This document shows, one piece after another, positions 10,752-20,024 of a stretch of DNA of 64,000 nt. The position numbers and the translations under genes are program-made. The stretch covers positions 5,642,001-5,706,000 of the forward strand of contig NZ_CP147520.1 in the NCBI RefSeq assembly GCF_037201975.1, in the 5' to 3' direction. Under the pieces are notes generated by a model. That model made no database searches. It was not told the DNA's origin and worked only from the letters and a program-made list of their open reading frames with translations. This stretch comes from Streptomyces sp. TG1A-60. GTDB taxonomy: Bacteria; Actinomycetota; Actinomycetes; Streptomycetales; Streptomycetaceae. Positions within the stretch are counted from its first letter, which is position 1; every line of letters begins with the position of its first letter.

Positions 10752-10840
10752 CCGGCGGCGGCACCACAGCCACTGTCGCCCCGCCCGGTCCCGCACATGA
10801 CTCCGCCCGGCGTCGGACCGGTGCCCGGAGAGGCGTCGGT

Positions 10841-11497
10841 CTAGGCCCCCATCCGCGCGGGGCCGTACAGCGCGTTCGGCGCTCCGGTCATCAGCGCCCA
10901 GTACCTGTCCCCGTACGACCAGTGCCACCACTCGGTGGGGTAGTTGACCAACCCGGCCGTGGTGAGCGCCGCGCTCAGGACGCGGCGGTTGCGGCGGGCG
11001 GCGTCGGAGATGTTCGGGGCGTCGGTGTAGCAGGCGTCGTCGCTCTCCTCGGGGCTGGCGTCGACGCGGGTGCCCATGTCGAGTTCCTCCCCGGCGGCGG
11101 TGCACAGGGTCAGGTCGACCGCGGCGCCGGCGACGTGCGGCCCGATCTCCGGTGGGGAGAGGGACCGGCTGGTCTGGACGCGGAGGTGCTCCTGCGACCA
11201 GTCCGGGTGGGCGAGGCGCAGTTCGGCCGCGTACGCCTCGAAGTACTCGATCTGCAGGGCGAGCGGCCGGTACCCCTCGGTGACCAGCAGCCGCAGCCCG
11301 TCGGGCAGCAGCCGGGCGGCGCGGGCGAGGCGCCAGGCGACGCCCTCGCGGAGGTGCGCGTAACACCCCTCGGGGTCGGCCTGGCGGCGGTCGACCACCA
11401 CGAAAGGCAGTTCCCGCAGGTCGACCAGGGGTTCACCGCAGTCCTGGACCGGGACGCGGGCGACCTCGGGGTCGCTCATGAGGATGATCGAAGGCAT
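10841..11497 (-). CDS. D-alanyl-D-alanine dipeptidase (VanX/DdpX, M15D)
   Basis: The 218-residue protein has the M15D zinc-peptidase pattern: TEGYRP with the substrate Arg near residue 73, GPHVAGAAVD with His and Asp zinc ligands near 117-124, and EWWHWSYGDRYWA with the catalytic Glu and third ligand near 185-190. Such enzymes hydrolyse D-Ala-D-Ala in peptidoglycan recycling or, as VanX, in glycopeptide resistance. No vanH or vanA homologue is nearby, so a housekeeping or nutritional role is more likely than a resistance cluster. There is no signal peptide. It is transcribed towards the phosphatase gene. Confidence 0.9.
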   Translation of the reverse strand: MPSIILMSDPEVARVPVQDCGEPLVDLRELPFVVVDRRQADPEGCYAHLREGVAWRLARAARLLPDGLRLLVTEGYRPLALQIEYFEAYAAELRLAHPDWSQEHLRVQTSRSLSPPEIGPHVAGAAVDLTLCTAAGEELDMGTRVDASPEESDDACYTDAPNISDAARRNRRVLSAALTTAGLVNYPTEWWHWSYGDRYWALMTGAPNALYGPARMGA

Positions 11498-11863
11498 GCG
11501 TCGTCTTCCACCGGGCGGGAGGTGTGATGCGGCGGGGTGCGTCGCAGCACCCCGGGGAGGGACCTGATCCCCTGATGTCCCTCCCCGGGGGCCTCCCCCC
11601 TTGAGTGGTGGTCTGTGGACAGCGGACGGCCGTTTTTCCCCGCCCGTCCTGCCGCTGCGATCCCACTGTGTTCACGTCCCACCGGTCCGTCCCCTGTGCG
11701 CGCCGGTGGGCCGACCGGCCGGGCGGTGGTCGCCCGGCCGATCCGTTGTTCCCCCGAGAACGACGAGAATGCCGCACTCCGCTGGAAGTTCTCTGCAAGT
11801 CCGCCGCAAGCGGGTTTCGGCCGGGCCGGTTTCGGCGGCCGGCTCGGCCCGGCGGACCGGCCG

Positions 11864-14800
11864 TCACACCTGCGGCCAGGGCTCGTACCGCTCCCGGGCC
11901 TCGCAGGCCTCGAACACCGCCATGGCCTCGGCGCGCAGCGCGTCGGCGCCGGCCCGGTCGCCGAGGGCGGCGCGTACGGCGGAGAGGTTGCGCACGGCAC
12001 GGGCGCGGGGGAGAGGGAGGGCGAGGACCTCCCAGAGGGCGACGGAGGCCCTCAGCAGGCCCTCCGCGTCCGCCAGGCGGCCCTCGGCCAGCGCGCACTC
12101 GCCGAGCGTTCGCACCGTCAGGGCCTCGCCGAAGCGGTCCTCATGGGTTTGGCAGACCTCCACGATCTCCCGCAGCGCGGTCTCCGCCTCCCGTGTGTGC
12201 CCCAGCCGCAACCGGGCCTTGGCGCGGGCCCGCAGCGCATAGGCCGCCATGTGCGGGTCGCCGAGGCCGCGCAGGATCTCCAGCGCCTGCTCGGCCAGGC
12301 GCGCGGCCTCCTCGTACGCGCCGAGCGACCGGTGCACCAGACTGAGCGTGCGCAGCGCCAGGGCCTCGCCGCGCCGGCTGCCGAGCCGCCGGTACGCCCG
12401 CAGCGACTCGTCGAGCAGCGGGAACGCCCCTTCCCGGTCGCCGAGTTCGAGGCGTACGGAACCGCCGTACCGGCAGGCCACCCCGACCCCGGTGTCGTCG
12501 CCGACCCGCCGGAAGCCGTCGGCCGCCTCGGTCAACGCCCTTTCCGCTTCGCGTAGTTCGCCGACCTCGCGGCAGGCGCTGCCGAGGCCGGCGAGGGCGG
12601 CGGAACGGCCGCGCACGTCGCCGAGTTCGGTGCAGATCCGCTCGGCGGTGCGGAAGTACTCCTGGGCCTCGGCGATGCGGTCCTGCTCGTAGCGGAGCTG
12701 GCCGAGGCCGATGATCAGCAGGGCCTCGCCCGAACGGTCCTCGGCGCGGCGGGCCGCCGCCAGCGCGGCGTCATGACTGCGCCACCAGGGGTCGAAGCGG
12801 TTGCTGATGGCGAAGGAGGACGAGCACAGGGCCGCTGCCGCTGCACAGGCGAGGGTGTGCAGGCCCATGGCCGCCGCCCGCTCGACGGCGGTGGTGAGGG
12901 CGTCGGCCTCGGCGTCGAACCAGGCGAAGGGGTCTGCCAGTGCGCGGCGGGTGGTGTGTGCGCCTACCGGGGTGGGGGGTTCGGTCGGTTCGCGGCGGCC
13001 GGTCGCGGGTGGTTGATCGCGCCCACGCGGCGGAGCCGCATGGGCGACGGCCCCCCGCTCCTTCACGGTGAACTGCTGTCTCAGGATCACCGCACCCGAG
13101 GGCGCCTGTTCCGTCACTCGGTCCATCAGCCACAGGCCGGCGGCCAGGGCCCGGCCCACCGCCGCCGTGCGGTCGGCCACCGGGTCCTCGGCCTCGGCGC
13201 GTTCGGCGGCGTAGACGCGGACGAGGTCGTGCAGCCGGTAACGCGGCTGGCCCACCTGGTCGGTGCCCGGGCAGTCGATCAACTGGGCGTCCAGGAGCCG
13301 CTCCAGGATCTCCTCCGCCTCGTCCTCCGGTGTGCCGGCGAGCGAGGCCGCCGTCCACAGGGCGACATCGGCGGCGCCCAGCGTGGCGATGCGCCGCAGC
13401 ACCCGGCGGGCGCACTCGTCCAGCGCCTGGTAGCTGAGGCCGAGACTGGCCCGAACCTCCAGGTCCCCCACGGACAGCTCGTCGAGGCGGCGGTGTTCGT
13501 CCGCGAGGCGCTCGGCGAGCACACTGGGCGTCCAGTGCCGCCGGGTCGCCAGGCGCGCGCCCGCGATCCGCAGGGCCAGCGGCAGCCCGCCGCACAGCTC
13601 GACGATCCGCCGCGCGGCGGCCCCCTCGCGCGGATCGTCCGGGGTGCGCTCCGGCCCGGTGACCCTGGTCAGCAGTTCCAGGCCGCGTACGTCGTCCAGG
13701 ACGTCCAGGTCGGTACGCCGGGCCCCGACGAGCCCGCCGAGCCGGGCCCGTGAGGTCACCAGCACCCCGCAGGTGGCGCTCCCCGGCAGCAGCGGGCGTA
13801 CCTGCGCCTCGCCGTTCGCGTCGTCCAGGACCAGCAGGACGCGACGCCCGGCGACCAGGCTGCGGAACAGATCGCCGCGCTCGGCGGTGTCCTCCGGGGG
13901 GTCCGCGCCGAGCGCCCGCAGCAGCCGGCCCAGCACCTCGGCGGGCGGTACGGGTTCGCTGAAGCCGTGCAGTTCGGCGTAGAGCTGCCCCTCGGGGTAC
14001 GCGTCGGCCACCCGGTGCGCGGCCTGCACGGCGAGCGCGGACTTGCCCACTCCGGCGGGCCCCGAGACCACCACGACGGGCATCGCCTCCCGCTCGCCGG
14101 TCAACCCCTCGACGACCCGCGCCATTTCTTCCTCCCGCCCGGTGAAGTCCCCGATGGCGGGCGGGAGGAGGGAGACGGGCCGGGGCGCGGCGACGGGTGC
14201 GCGCCGCGAGGCCGTGGCGCCGCCGGTGGTGGTGAGCAAGGTCGGATCGGCCCGCAGGACGGCCTCGTACAACCGGGTCAGCTCGGGGCCCGGATCGAGC
14301 CCCAGCTCCTCGGCGAGCACGGTCCGCCCCTGCGCGTACACGGCCAGCGCGTCGGCCTGCCGGCCCAGCCGGTACAGGCCCAGCATCAGCTGCCCGCGCA
14401 GCCGCTCCCGCGTCGGATGCACCCCGACCAGCGCGGTCAGCTCGGTGACCAGCTCCGCCTCGCGCCCACCGCGCTCCAGCTCGGCGGCGATGCCTTCCTC
14501 CAGGGCCGCCTGCCGGGCCTCCTCCAGCCGCCCGGCCTCGGCCCGCAGCGCCTCCCCGACCCCGCCGAGCGCCGGCCCGCGCCACAGCTCCAGCGCCTGG
14601 CGCAGCAGCCGCGCGGCCTCCTCGTGGTGCCCGTCGGCGGCGGCCCGCCGGCCGTCCGCCGCACGCGCCTCGAACTCCGCCACATCGACCCGCCCGACGC
14701 CGGGCCGCAGCACATACCCCGGCGGCCGGGTCCCGATCGCCTCGGCCGCCCCGGCGGGCAGGGCCCGCCGCAGCGCCGACACATACGTCTGCACCAACGC

Positions 14801-14983
14801 CCGCGCGGTGTCCGGGGGGTCGGCCCCCCAGACCACGTCCACCAGCGTGTCCGTGGGCACCACCTGTCCGGCCCGCAGCAGCAGCACGGCCAGCAGCGCA
14901 CGCGGTTTCGGTCCGCCCAGCCGCAGGGGTCTGTCACCGTGCCATGCCTCGACCGGGCCGAGCAGTCGGAATTCCAGCTCCAC
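11864..14983 (-). CDS. SARP/AfsR-type transcriptional regulator with NB-ARC and TPR domains
   Basis: This 1039-residue protein has the layout of large AfsR-like regulators. An OmpR-type winged helix occupies about 1-95 and a BTAD domain about 96-245. An NB-ARC ATPase follows, with the P-loop GPAGVGKSA near 308 and LLVLDD about 75 residues later, then TPR repeats from about 720 to the end. SARPs activate promoters of secondary-metabolite or developmental genes, usually by binding direct repeats near -35. The linker near residues 640-665 (about 12990-13060) is Arg/Pro-rich and is encoded by sequence resembling the intergenic repeats elsewhere in the window. No biosynthetic cluster is adjacent, so the target is unknown. 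The start is the first ATG giving the conserved MELEFRLLGP. Confidence 0.92.
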   Translation of the reverse strand: MELEFRLLGPVEAWHGDRPLRLGGPKPRALLAVLLLRAGQVVPTDTLVDVVWGADPPDTARALVQTYVSALRRALPAGAAEAIGTRPPGYVLRPGVGRVDVAEFEARAADGRRAAADGHHEEAARLLRQALELWRGPALGGVGEALRAEAGRLEEARQAALEEGIAAELERGGREAELVTELTALVGVHPTRERLRGQLMLGLYRLGRQADALAVYAQGRTVLAEELGLDPGPELTRLYEAVLRADPTLLTTTGGATASRRAPVAAPRPVSLLPPAIGDFTGREEEMARVVEGLTGEREAMPVVVVSGPAGVGKSALAVQAAHRVADAYPEGQLYAELHGFSEPVPPAEVLGRLLRALGADPPEDTAERGDLFRSLVAGRRVLLVLDDANGEAQVRPLLPGSATCGVLVTSRARLGGLVGARRTDLDVLDDVRGLELLTRVTGPERTPDDPREGAAARRIVELCGGLPLALRIAGARLATRRHWTPSVLAERLADEHRRLDELSVGDLEVRASLGLSYQALDECARRVLRRIATLGAADVALWTAASLAGTPEDEAEEILERLLDAQLIDCPGTDQVGQPRYRLHDLVRVYAAERAEAEDPVADRTAAVGRALAAGLWLMDRVTEQAPSGAVILRQQFTVKERGAVAHAAPPRGRDQPPATGRREPTEPPTPVGAHTTRRALADPFAWFDAEADALTTAVERAAAMGLHTLACAAAAALCSSSFAISNRFDPWWRSHDAALAAARRAEDRSGEALLIIGLGQLRYEQDRIAEAQEYFRTAERICTELGDVRGRSAALAGLGSACREVGELREAERALTEAADGFRRVGDDTGVGVACRYGGSVRLELGDREGAFPLLDESLRAYRRLGSRRGEALALRTLSLVHRSLGAYEEAARLAEQALEILRGLGDPHMAAYALRARAKARLRLGHTREAETALREIVEVCQTHEDRFGEALTVRTLGECALAEGRLADAEGLLRASVALWEVLALPLPRARAVRNLSAVRAALGDRAGADALRAEAMAVFEACEARERYEPWPQV
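13008..13060. repeat. Intergenic-type repeat captured inside a coding region, copy C
   Basis: GCCCACGCGGCGGAGCCGCA and its flanks resemble repeat copies found between genes here (compare CGCACGGCGGAGCCG at 6921). It lies in frame in the linker between the NB-ARC and TPR parts of the SARP regulator. Confidence 0.4.
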
Positions 14984-15637
14984 GGGTCCCCATCTTCCGT
15001 GCTGTCGGACCGCCGGGACAGCGGTTGCTCACGCGACGTTCGACGCTCATGCACGCCGAGTGGTCTCCCCGGAGACATTGATGCGCCGGAGAGTCGTCGG
15101 ACAACGGAGAACCGAAGGGAATCCTAGGTGGGCGGCGCGGAGATTCCGTACGCACGCGCGGACCACGTGTGGTGATGCCGTGGGGGAGCCGTGATGCCGC
15201 CCGGCGGTCACCGCTTCTCCTCCCCTTCGGCCCGCACGCCCCACATCCGGGCTCCGCCACCGACGGGCCGCAGGGGCGCGACGCGGGTCCGGGTCCCGGC
15301 CGCGCGCAGGAGGCCGGCCGCCCGACCACGAATACGCGGTTTCGCACACAGGGCATCGGTATTCCTTGGCCGAGGCCAAGGTCTTTGCGCTGTCCCGTGG
15401 TTGTGAAAGAAAGACAGACTCCTGCCGAGTTTAGGCACGGCAGGTCACCAGGGGGATGCGAAGAGTGAAATTCGACGGGGTGGGGGAGCACCGTTGAGGC
15501 AGGAGGAGAAAGGCTCGGGGGACGACAGTCGGCGGACGCGTCGAAGAGGCGGAGGAATCGGTGGAGGAATTGCGGCGGGCACCCGGGAAGGCGGGAATTG
15601 TTCCGCCGTCGCCGGGCGTTTTGGTGGCGGCCCTGCG
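14984..15637. other. Long intergenic region between the SARP regulator and the small protein gene
   Basis: This 650-base gap separates divergent genes and has somewhat lower GC around 15430-15600. It probably holds both promoters. I see no convincing hairpin, RNA or conserved frame in it. One frame on + opens at TTG 15494, but its codon use is poor until 15638. Confidence 0.4.
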
Positions 15638-15868
15638 GTGAGCGGCAACGGGAAGAAGCCGGCGGTCGGCACCTACGCAATCGACACCCGCACCGGGAAA
15701 GTCGGCCGGGTCATGGGCCACGAGGGGCCGTACGTACAGCTGCGGCCGGTCGGCGGCGGAAGGGAGTGGGACTGCGCCCCCGAGGCCGTACGGGCCGCGA
15801 CGGCCATGGAACGGCTGCGCGCGGCGACGGCGTACGAGAACGCCCGTAGCCGAGGTGAGGTCCCTTGA
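15638..15868 (+). CDS. Small conserved hypothetical protein
   Basis: A 76-residue protein contains VGTYAIDTRTGKVGRVMGHEG followed by YVQLRP, then EWDCAPEAVR and a C-terminal helix. The pattern GxVGxVMGxxGPYxxLRP..GG.EW recurs in short Streptomyces proteins of unknown function and may form a small beta-barrel. GTG 15638 is chosen because codon bias and conservation begin there. A TTG start at 15494 would add 48 Gly/Arg-rich residues with untypical codon use. It ends 29 bases before recO. Confidence 0.6.
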   Translation: MSGNGKKPAVGTYAIDTRTGKVGRVMGHEGPYVQLRPVGGGREWDCAPEAVRAATAMERLRAATAYENARSRGEVP

Positions 15869-15897
15869 AGGGGCGACCGTAGGCGAGAATGGGCGGC

Positions 15898-16647
15898 ATG
15901 AGCCTGTTCCGCGACGACGGCGTCGTCTTGCGCACCCAGAAGCTCGGTGAGGCGGACCGCATCATCACGTTGCTCACTCGCGGTCACGGGCGGGTGCGGG
16001 CCGTTGCCCGGGGGGTGCGGCGGACGAAGTCGAAGTTCGGGGCGCGGCTCGAACCCTTCTCCCATGTGGACGTGCAGTTCTTCGCGCGGGGCAGTGAGCT
16101 GATCGGACGCGGGCTGCCTCTGTGCACACAGAGTGAGACCATCGCGCCGTACGGCGGCGGCATCGTCAGCGACTACGCCCGCTACACCGCCGGGACGGCC
16201 ATGCTGGAGACGGCCGAACGGTTCACCGACCACGAGGGCGAACCGGCCGTGCAGCAGTATCTGCTGCTCGTCGGCGCCCTGCGGACGCTGGCCCGTGGCG
16301 AACACGCCCCGCACCTCGTCCTCGACGCCTTCCTGCTGCGCTCCCTCGCCGTCAACGGCTACGCCCCCACCTTCAGCGACTGCGCGAAGTGCGGCATGCC
16401 CGGGCCGAACCGGTTCTTCTCCGTCGCCTCCGGAGGATCCGTCTGCGTGGACTGCCGGGTGCCCGGCAGCGTCGTACCCTCGCCGCAGACGCTGGAACTG
16501 CTCGCGGCGCTTCTTACGGGAGACTGGGAGACCGCGGACGCGATCGAGCCGCGGCACGTCCGGGAGGGGAACGGGCTGGTCTCCGCCTACCTGCACTGGC
16601 ATCTGGAGCGCGGCCTGCGCTCCCTGCGGTACGTGGAAAAGTCGTAA
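15898..16647 (+). CDS. recO: DNA repair protein RecO
   Basis: RecO works with RecF and RecR to load RecA on SSB-coated DNA and anneals single strands. The 249-residue protein has the N-terminal OB-fold ([20 protein letters not shown]), the helical middle, and a zinc site formed by CAKC near residue 162 and CVDC near 182. GAGAAT lies 7 bases before the ATG at 15898, so a leaderless transcript is plausible; an ATG nine bases upstream is an alternative. Its TAA stop lies inside the first unit of a 17-base tandem repeat that fills the gap to uppS. Confidence 0.95.
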   Translation: MSLFRDDGVVLRTQKLGEADRIITLLTRGHGRVRAVARGVRRTKSKFGARLEPFSHVDVQFFARGSELIGRGLPLCTQSETIAPYGGGIVSDYARYTAGTAMLETAERFTDHEGEPAVQQYLLLVGALRTLARGEHAPHLVLDAFLLRSLAVNGYAPTFSDCAKCGMPGPNRFFSVASGGSVCVDCRVPGSVVPSPQTLELLAALLTGDWETADAIEPRHVREGNGLVSAYLHWHLERGLRSLRYVEKS

Positions 16648-16730
16648 GCGTCACAGAGTCGTCAGCGTCACAAAGTCGTCGACGTCACAGAGTCCGTCGG
16701 CATCACGGAGTCGTCGGCACCCACAAGGTC
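16644..16730. repeat. Tandem 17-base repeat between recO and uppS
   Basis: Five units of 17-18 bases with consensus GTCGGCGTCACAGAGTC run head to tail at 16644-16660, 16661-16677, 16678-16695, 16696-16712 and 16713-16730. The recO stop codon lies in unit 1. Confidence 0.8.
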
Positions 16731-16759
16731 ACAAGCACCGCAGAGGAGACGAGAAGCAC

Positions 16760-17596
16760 ATGGTGGTACGCGGGTTCCTGGGGCGTCAGCGCCGCGAGTA
16801 CAAGGCACCGACGCCGCACCCCTCCGGTGCCCGCGTGCCCAAGCTGCCCGGCGAGCTGGTCCCCGAGCACGTGGCGATCGTCATGGACGGCAACGGCCGC
16901 TGGGCCAAGGAGCGTGGGCTGCCGCGCACCGAGGGCCACAAGGTCGGCGCCGAGCGCGTGCTGGACGTCCTCCAGGGCTCGATCCAGATCGGCGTCCGCA
17001 ACATCTCCCTCTACGCCTTCTCCACCGAGAACTGGAAGCGCTCGCCCGACGAGGTCCGCTTCCTCATGAACTTCAACCGGGACTTCATCCGCAAGTCCCG
17101 CGACCAGCTCGACGAACTCGGTGTCCGGGTCCGGTGGGTGGGCCGCATGCCCAAGCTGTGGAAGTCGGTCGCCAAGGAACTCCAGGTCGCCCAGGAGCAG
17201 ACCAAGGACAACGACCTGCTGACCCTGTACTTCTGCATGAACTACGGCGGCCGGGCCGAGATCGCCGACGCGGCCCAGGCTCTCGCCGAGGACGTCCGGG
17301 CCGGCCGGCTCGACCCGTCCAAGGTGACCGAGAAGACCTTCGCGAAGTACCTCTACTACCCGGACATGCCGGACGTCGACCTGTTCCTGCGCCCCAGCGG
17401 CGAGCAGCGCACCTCCAACTACCTGCTCTGGCAGAGCGCCTACGCCGAGATGGTCTTCCAGGACGTCCTCTGGCCCGACTTCGACCGCCGCGACCTGTGG
17501 CGCGCCTGCGTCGAGTTCGCCTCCCGCGACCGCCGCTTCGGCGGCGCCATCCCGAACGAGGAACTGCTGGCGATGGAAGGCCGGACGGAGGACTGA
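16760..17596 (+). CDS. uppS: Isoprenyl (cis-prenyl) transferase
   Basis: The enzyme extends farnesyl diphosphate with isopentenyl diphosphate to make the long cis-polyprenyl carrier for cell-wall synthesis. The 278-residue protein shows [13 protein letters not shown] near residue 36 with the catalytic Asp, [10 protein letters not shown] near 87, and [15 protein letters not shown] near 212 that binds the diphosphate of IPP. AGAGGAGA lies about 10 bases before the ATG. It follows recO across a tandem repeat and converges on zur. Confidence 0.95.
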   Translation: MVVRGFLGRQRREYKAPTPHPSGARVPKLPGELVPEHVAIVMDGNGRWAKERGLPRTEGHKVGAERVLDVLQGSIQIGVRNISLYAFSTENWKRSPDEVRFLMNFNRDFIRKSRDQLDELGVRVRWVGRMPKLWKSVAKELQVAQEQTKDNDLLTLYFCMNYGGRAEIADAAQALAEDVRAGRLDPSKVTEKTFAKYLYYPDMPDVDLFLRPSGEQRTSNYLLWQSAYAEMVFQDVLWPDFDRRDLWRACVEFASRDRRFGGAIPNEELLAMEGRTED

Positions 17597-17752
17597 CCTT
17601 CTGCGAGGCCGGGGCCGAGCGGCCCGACCGGGCCGAGCTGGTGCACCGGGTGACGGCCGGGGAGAGTTCCGTGAGGCGCTGGACGCGTCGACGCGGGCCT
17701 CGGCCTCCCTCATGTCGTGAACCGGAGCGCCGCTCGGGCCGCGAGGCCCGGC

Positions 17753-17788
17753 AAGCCCCAGGCAGGGACGGCGAAGCCCCAGCCAGGG
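17753..17788. repeat. Short direct repeat between uppS and zur
   Basis: AAGCCCCAGGCAGGG and AAGCCCCAGCCAGGG are separated by six bases in the 200-base gap between convergent genes. No clear terminator hairpin was identified in that gap. Confidence 0.5.
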
Positions 17789-17794
17789 CCTGGC

Positions 17795-18208
17795 CTAAGA
17801 GCTCTTCGCCGCGCACTCCGCGCAGGTGCCGAAGATCTCCACCGTGTGGGCGACGTTCACGAAGCCGTGCTCCGCGGCGATCGCGTCGGCCCACTTCTCG
17901 ACCGCCGGGCCCTCCACCTCCATGGCCTTGCCGCAGACACGGCAGACCAGGTGGTGGTGGTGCTCGCCGGTCGAACAGCGGCGGTAGACGGACTCGCCGT
18001 CGGAGGTACGCAGGACGTCGACCTCGCCCGCGTCGGCGAGGGACTGCAACGTGCGGTACACGGTGGTGAGCCCGACCGAGTCGCCCTTGTGCTTGAGCAT
18101 GTCGTGGAGTTCCTGCGCGCTGCGGAACTCTTCGACTTCGTCGAGTGCCGCAGCCACGGCCGCCCGCTGCCGGGTGGATCGACCTCGTACGGGTCCGGCG
18201 GTCGTCAC
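17795..18208 (-). CDS. zur: Zinc uptake regulator Zur (Fur family)
   Basis: Zur represses zinc uptake genes when zinc is bound. The 137-residue protein has the Fur winged helix (GLTTVYRTLQSLADAGEV), a metal-binding GEHHHHLVCRVCG segment near residue 78, and a C-terminal C-A-E-C pair. The two CXXC pairs make the structural zinc site. GTG 18208 is chosen because GAGGAGG lies directly upstream; the open frame before it is not conserved. It lies just downstream of znuBCA on the same strand, so the regulator is placed next to its expected targets. Confidence 0.92.
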   Translation of the reverse strand: MTTAGPVRGRSTRQRAAVAAALDEVEEFRSAQELHDMLKHKGDSVGLTTVYRTLQSLADAGEVDVLRTSDGESVYRRCSTGEHHHHLVCRVCGKAMEVEGPAVEKWADAIAAEHGFVNVAHTVEIFGTCAECAAKSS

Positions 18209-18278
18209 CGTTGCCTCCTCACGTCGCGGTCTTGCCGGGCCATTGTGCCAGCCCGGACGGACCCCGTTCGGACGCCGG

Positions 18279-19223
18279 TCAACCTGCGGACCCCTCGGCG
18301 GAGCCCCGGCTGGCCGGAACCGTATCCCTGACAACCTTCGCCTCGGCCACCTCACGCACCCCCGGAATCACACACTCCGCCGGGTCGCTCTCCCTTCGCT
18401 CCAGCGCCCGCGCACGCCTCCTGGCCAGCGGCGCGGCGAGCACGGTGAGCACCATGAACGCGGCGATGGCGAGCAGCACGATCGTCGCTCCGGGCGGCAC
18501 GTCCTGGTAGTACGAGGTGACGGTTCCGCCGATCGTCACGGACACGCCGATGGCCACGGCGATCGCGAAGGTCGCCGCGAAGCTGCGGGTGAGCTGCTGC
18601 GCGGCGGCGACGGGGACGACCATGAGCGCGGACACCAGCAGCAGGCCCACCACGCGCATGGCGACCGTCACTGTCACTGCCGCCGTGACCGCCGTCAGCA
18701 GGTTCAGCGCCCGCACCGGCAGGCCCGTGACCCGGGCGAACTCCTCGTCCTGGCTGACCGCGAAGAGCTGCCGCCGCAGGGCCACCGTCATCACGATCAC
18801 GAAGGCGGCGAGGACGCAGATCGCGGTGATGTCCTCCTGCGACACGGTCGAGAGCGAGCCGAAGAGGAAGGACATCAGATTGGCGTTGGTGCCGCCGGGC
18901 GCGAGGTTGATGAGCATCACACCGCCCGCCATGCCGCCGTAGAAGAGCATGGCGAGCGCGATGTCCCCGCGTGTCCTGCCGTACCAGCGGATCAGCTCCA
19001 TCAGCACCGAGCCCAGCACGGACACCAGTGTCGCCGTCCACACGGGGGACCACGACAGCATGAAGCCGAGGCCCACGCCCGTCATCGCGACATGGCCGAT
19101 GCCGTCGCCCATGAGGGCCTGGCGGCGCTGGACGAGGTAGATGCCGATCGCGGGGGCGGTGATGCCGACGAGGACGGCGGCGAGCAGGGCCCGCTGCATG
19201 AAGGCGTAGTTCAGGATTTCCAT
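18279..19223 (-). CDS. znuB: Zinc ABC transporter permease ZnuB
   Basis: This 314-residue protein has about 8 hydrophobic segments in the ABC-3 permease pattern, including GDGIGHVAMTGVGLG near residue 40 and LLLVSALMVVPVAAA near 205. It forms the membrane channel of the high-affinity zinc importer. The gene starts 14 bases after the ATPase gene ends and is the last gene of the znuA-znuC-znuB unit. The last ~40 residues are charged and non-conserved. Zinc rather than manganese is inferred from the linked zur gene and the His-rich binding protein. Confidence 0.93.
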   Translation of the reverse strand: MEILNYAFMQRALLAAVLVGITAPAIGIYLVQRRQALMGDGIGHVAMTGVGLGFMLSWSPVWTATLVSVLGSVLMELIRWYGRTRGDIALAMLFYGGMAGGVMLINLAPGGTNANLMSFLFGSLSTVSQEDITAICVLAAFVIVMTVALRRQLFAVSQDEEFARVTGLPVRALNLLTAVTAAVTVTVAMRVVGLLLVSALMVVPVAAAQQLTRSFAATFAIAVAIGVSVTIGGTVTSYYQDVPPGATIVLLAIAAFMVLTVLAAPLARRRARALERRESDPAECVIPGVREVAEAKVVRDTVPASRGSAEGSAG

Positions 19224-19237
19224 GATCGGGTGCCTTC

Positions 19238-20005
19238 TCAGCTCAGCAGACCCGTACGGAGGGGCTCGGCGCCCGGTGCCGCGTGCGGGTGGACGTGGTC
19301 GTGGCCGGGCAGCGCGTGCTGGCCCACGGCCTTGGGGGGCGGGCCGTCGTGCACGACGCAGCCGTCGCGGAGCACCACCGCCCGGTCGATCATCGGTTCC
19401 AGCGGGCCGAGTTCATGGAGGACCAGCAGGACCGTCGTCCCCTTCGCGACCTGCTCGCGCAGGGTCGCGGCCAGCACCCCCTGGCTGGCCAGGTCGACGC
19501 CCGCCATCGGCTCGTCCATGATCAGCAGCTCGGGTTCGGAGGCGAGGGCGCGGGCGATCAGGACGCGCTGGTGCTGGCCGCCGGAGAGGGCGTTCACCGA
19601 GTCCTTGGCGCGGTCCGCCATGCCGACCAGGTCGAGGGCACGCCGTATCGCGTCCCGGTCGGCCTTGCGGAGGATTCCCAGACCGGCGCGGGAGAGCCGG
19701 CCCGCGGCGACCACCTCCGTCACCGTCGCGGGTACGCCGCCCGCGGCCGTCGTGCGCTGCGGTACGTAGCCGAGCCGCCGCCAGTCGCGGAAGCGGCGCC
19801 GCGGGGTGCCGAACAGTTCGATCTCGCCTTCGGTGACCGGCACCTGGCCGATCACCGTACGCACGGCGGTCGACTTGCCTGAGCCGTTGGCGCCGAGCAG
19901 CGCGACGACCTCACCGTGGTGAACGGTGAGGTCGATGCCGCGCAGGACCGTGCGCGAGCCCAGTTCGGCGCGTACTCCGCGCAGAGATATGACGGGCTCG
20001 CTCAT
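19238..20005 (-). CDS. znuC: Zinc ABC transporter ATP-binding protein ZnuC
   Basis: The 255-residue ATPase carries Walker A GANGSGKST near residue 37, the signature LSGGQHQRV near 140, and Walker B LLIMDEP near 160, followed by an H-loop in LVLHELG. It powers zinc import through ZnuB. It has a His-rich C-terminal tail (HALPGHDHVHPHAAPG), unusual for the ATPase but sensible in a zinc system. It is the middle gene of the operon, with about 19 bases to znuA and 14 to znuB. Confidence 0.94.
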   Translation of the reverse strand: MSEPVISLRGVRAELGSRTVLRGIDLTVHHGEVVALLGANGSGKSTAVRTVIGQVPVTEGEIELFGTPRRRFRDWRRLGYVPQRTTAAGGVPATVTEVVAAGRLSRAGLGILRKADRDAIRRALDLVGMADRAKDSVNALSGGQHQRVLIARALASEPELLIMDEPMAGVDLASQGVLAATLREQVAKGTTVLLVLHELGPLEPMIDRAVVLRDGCVVHDGPPPKAVGQHALPGHDHVHPHAAPGAEPLRTGLLS

Positions 20006-20024
20006 GGGCGGGTCCTCCGGATGG

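Noticed and set aside
10841..11497. Glycopeptide-resistance cluster
   Set aside because: Only a VanX-like dipeptidase is present; no vanH, vanA or two-component genes are nearby.
12771..14585. A 604-codon open frame on - inside the SARP regulator
   Set aside because: It is a shifted frame of the regulator with a biased, repetitive composition and no domain.
11864..14983. Secondary-metabolite gene cluster around the SARP regulator
   Set aside because: No synthase, tailoring enzyme or dedicated exporter lies within several kb; neighbours are housekeeping genes.
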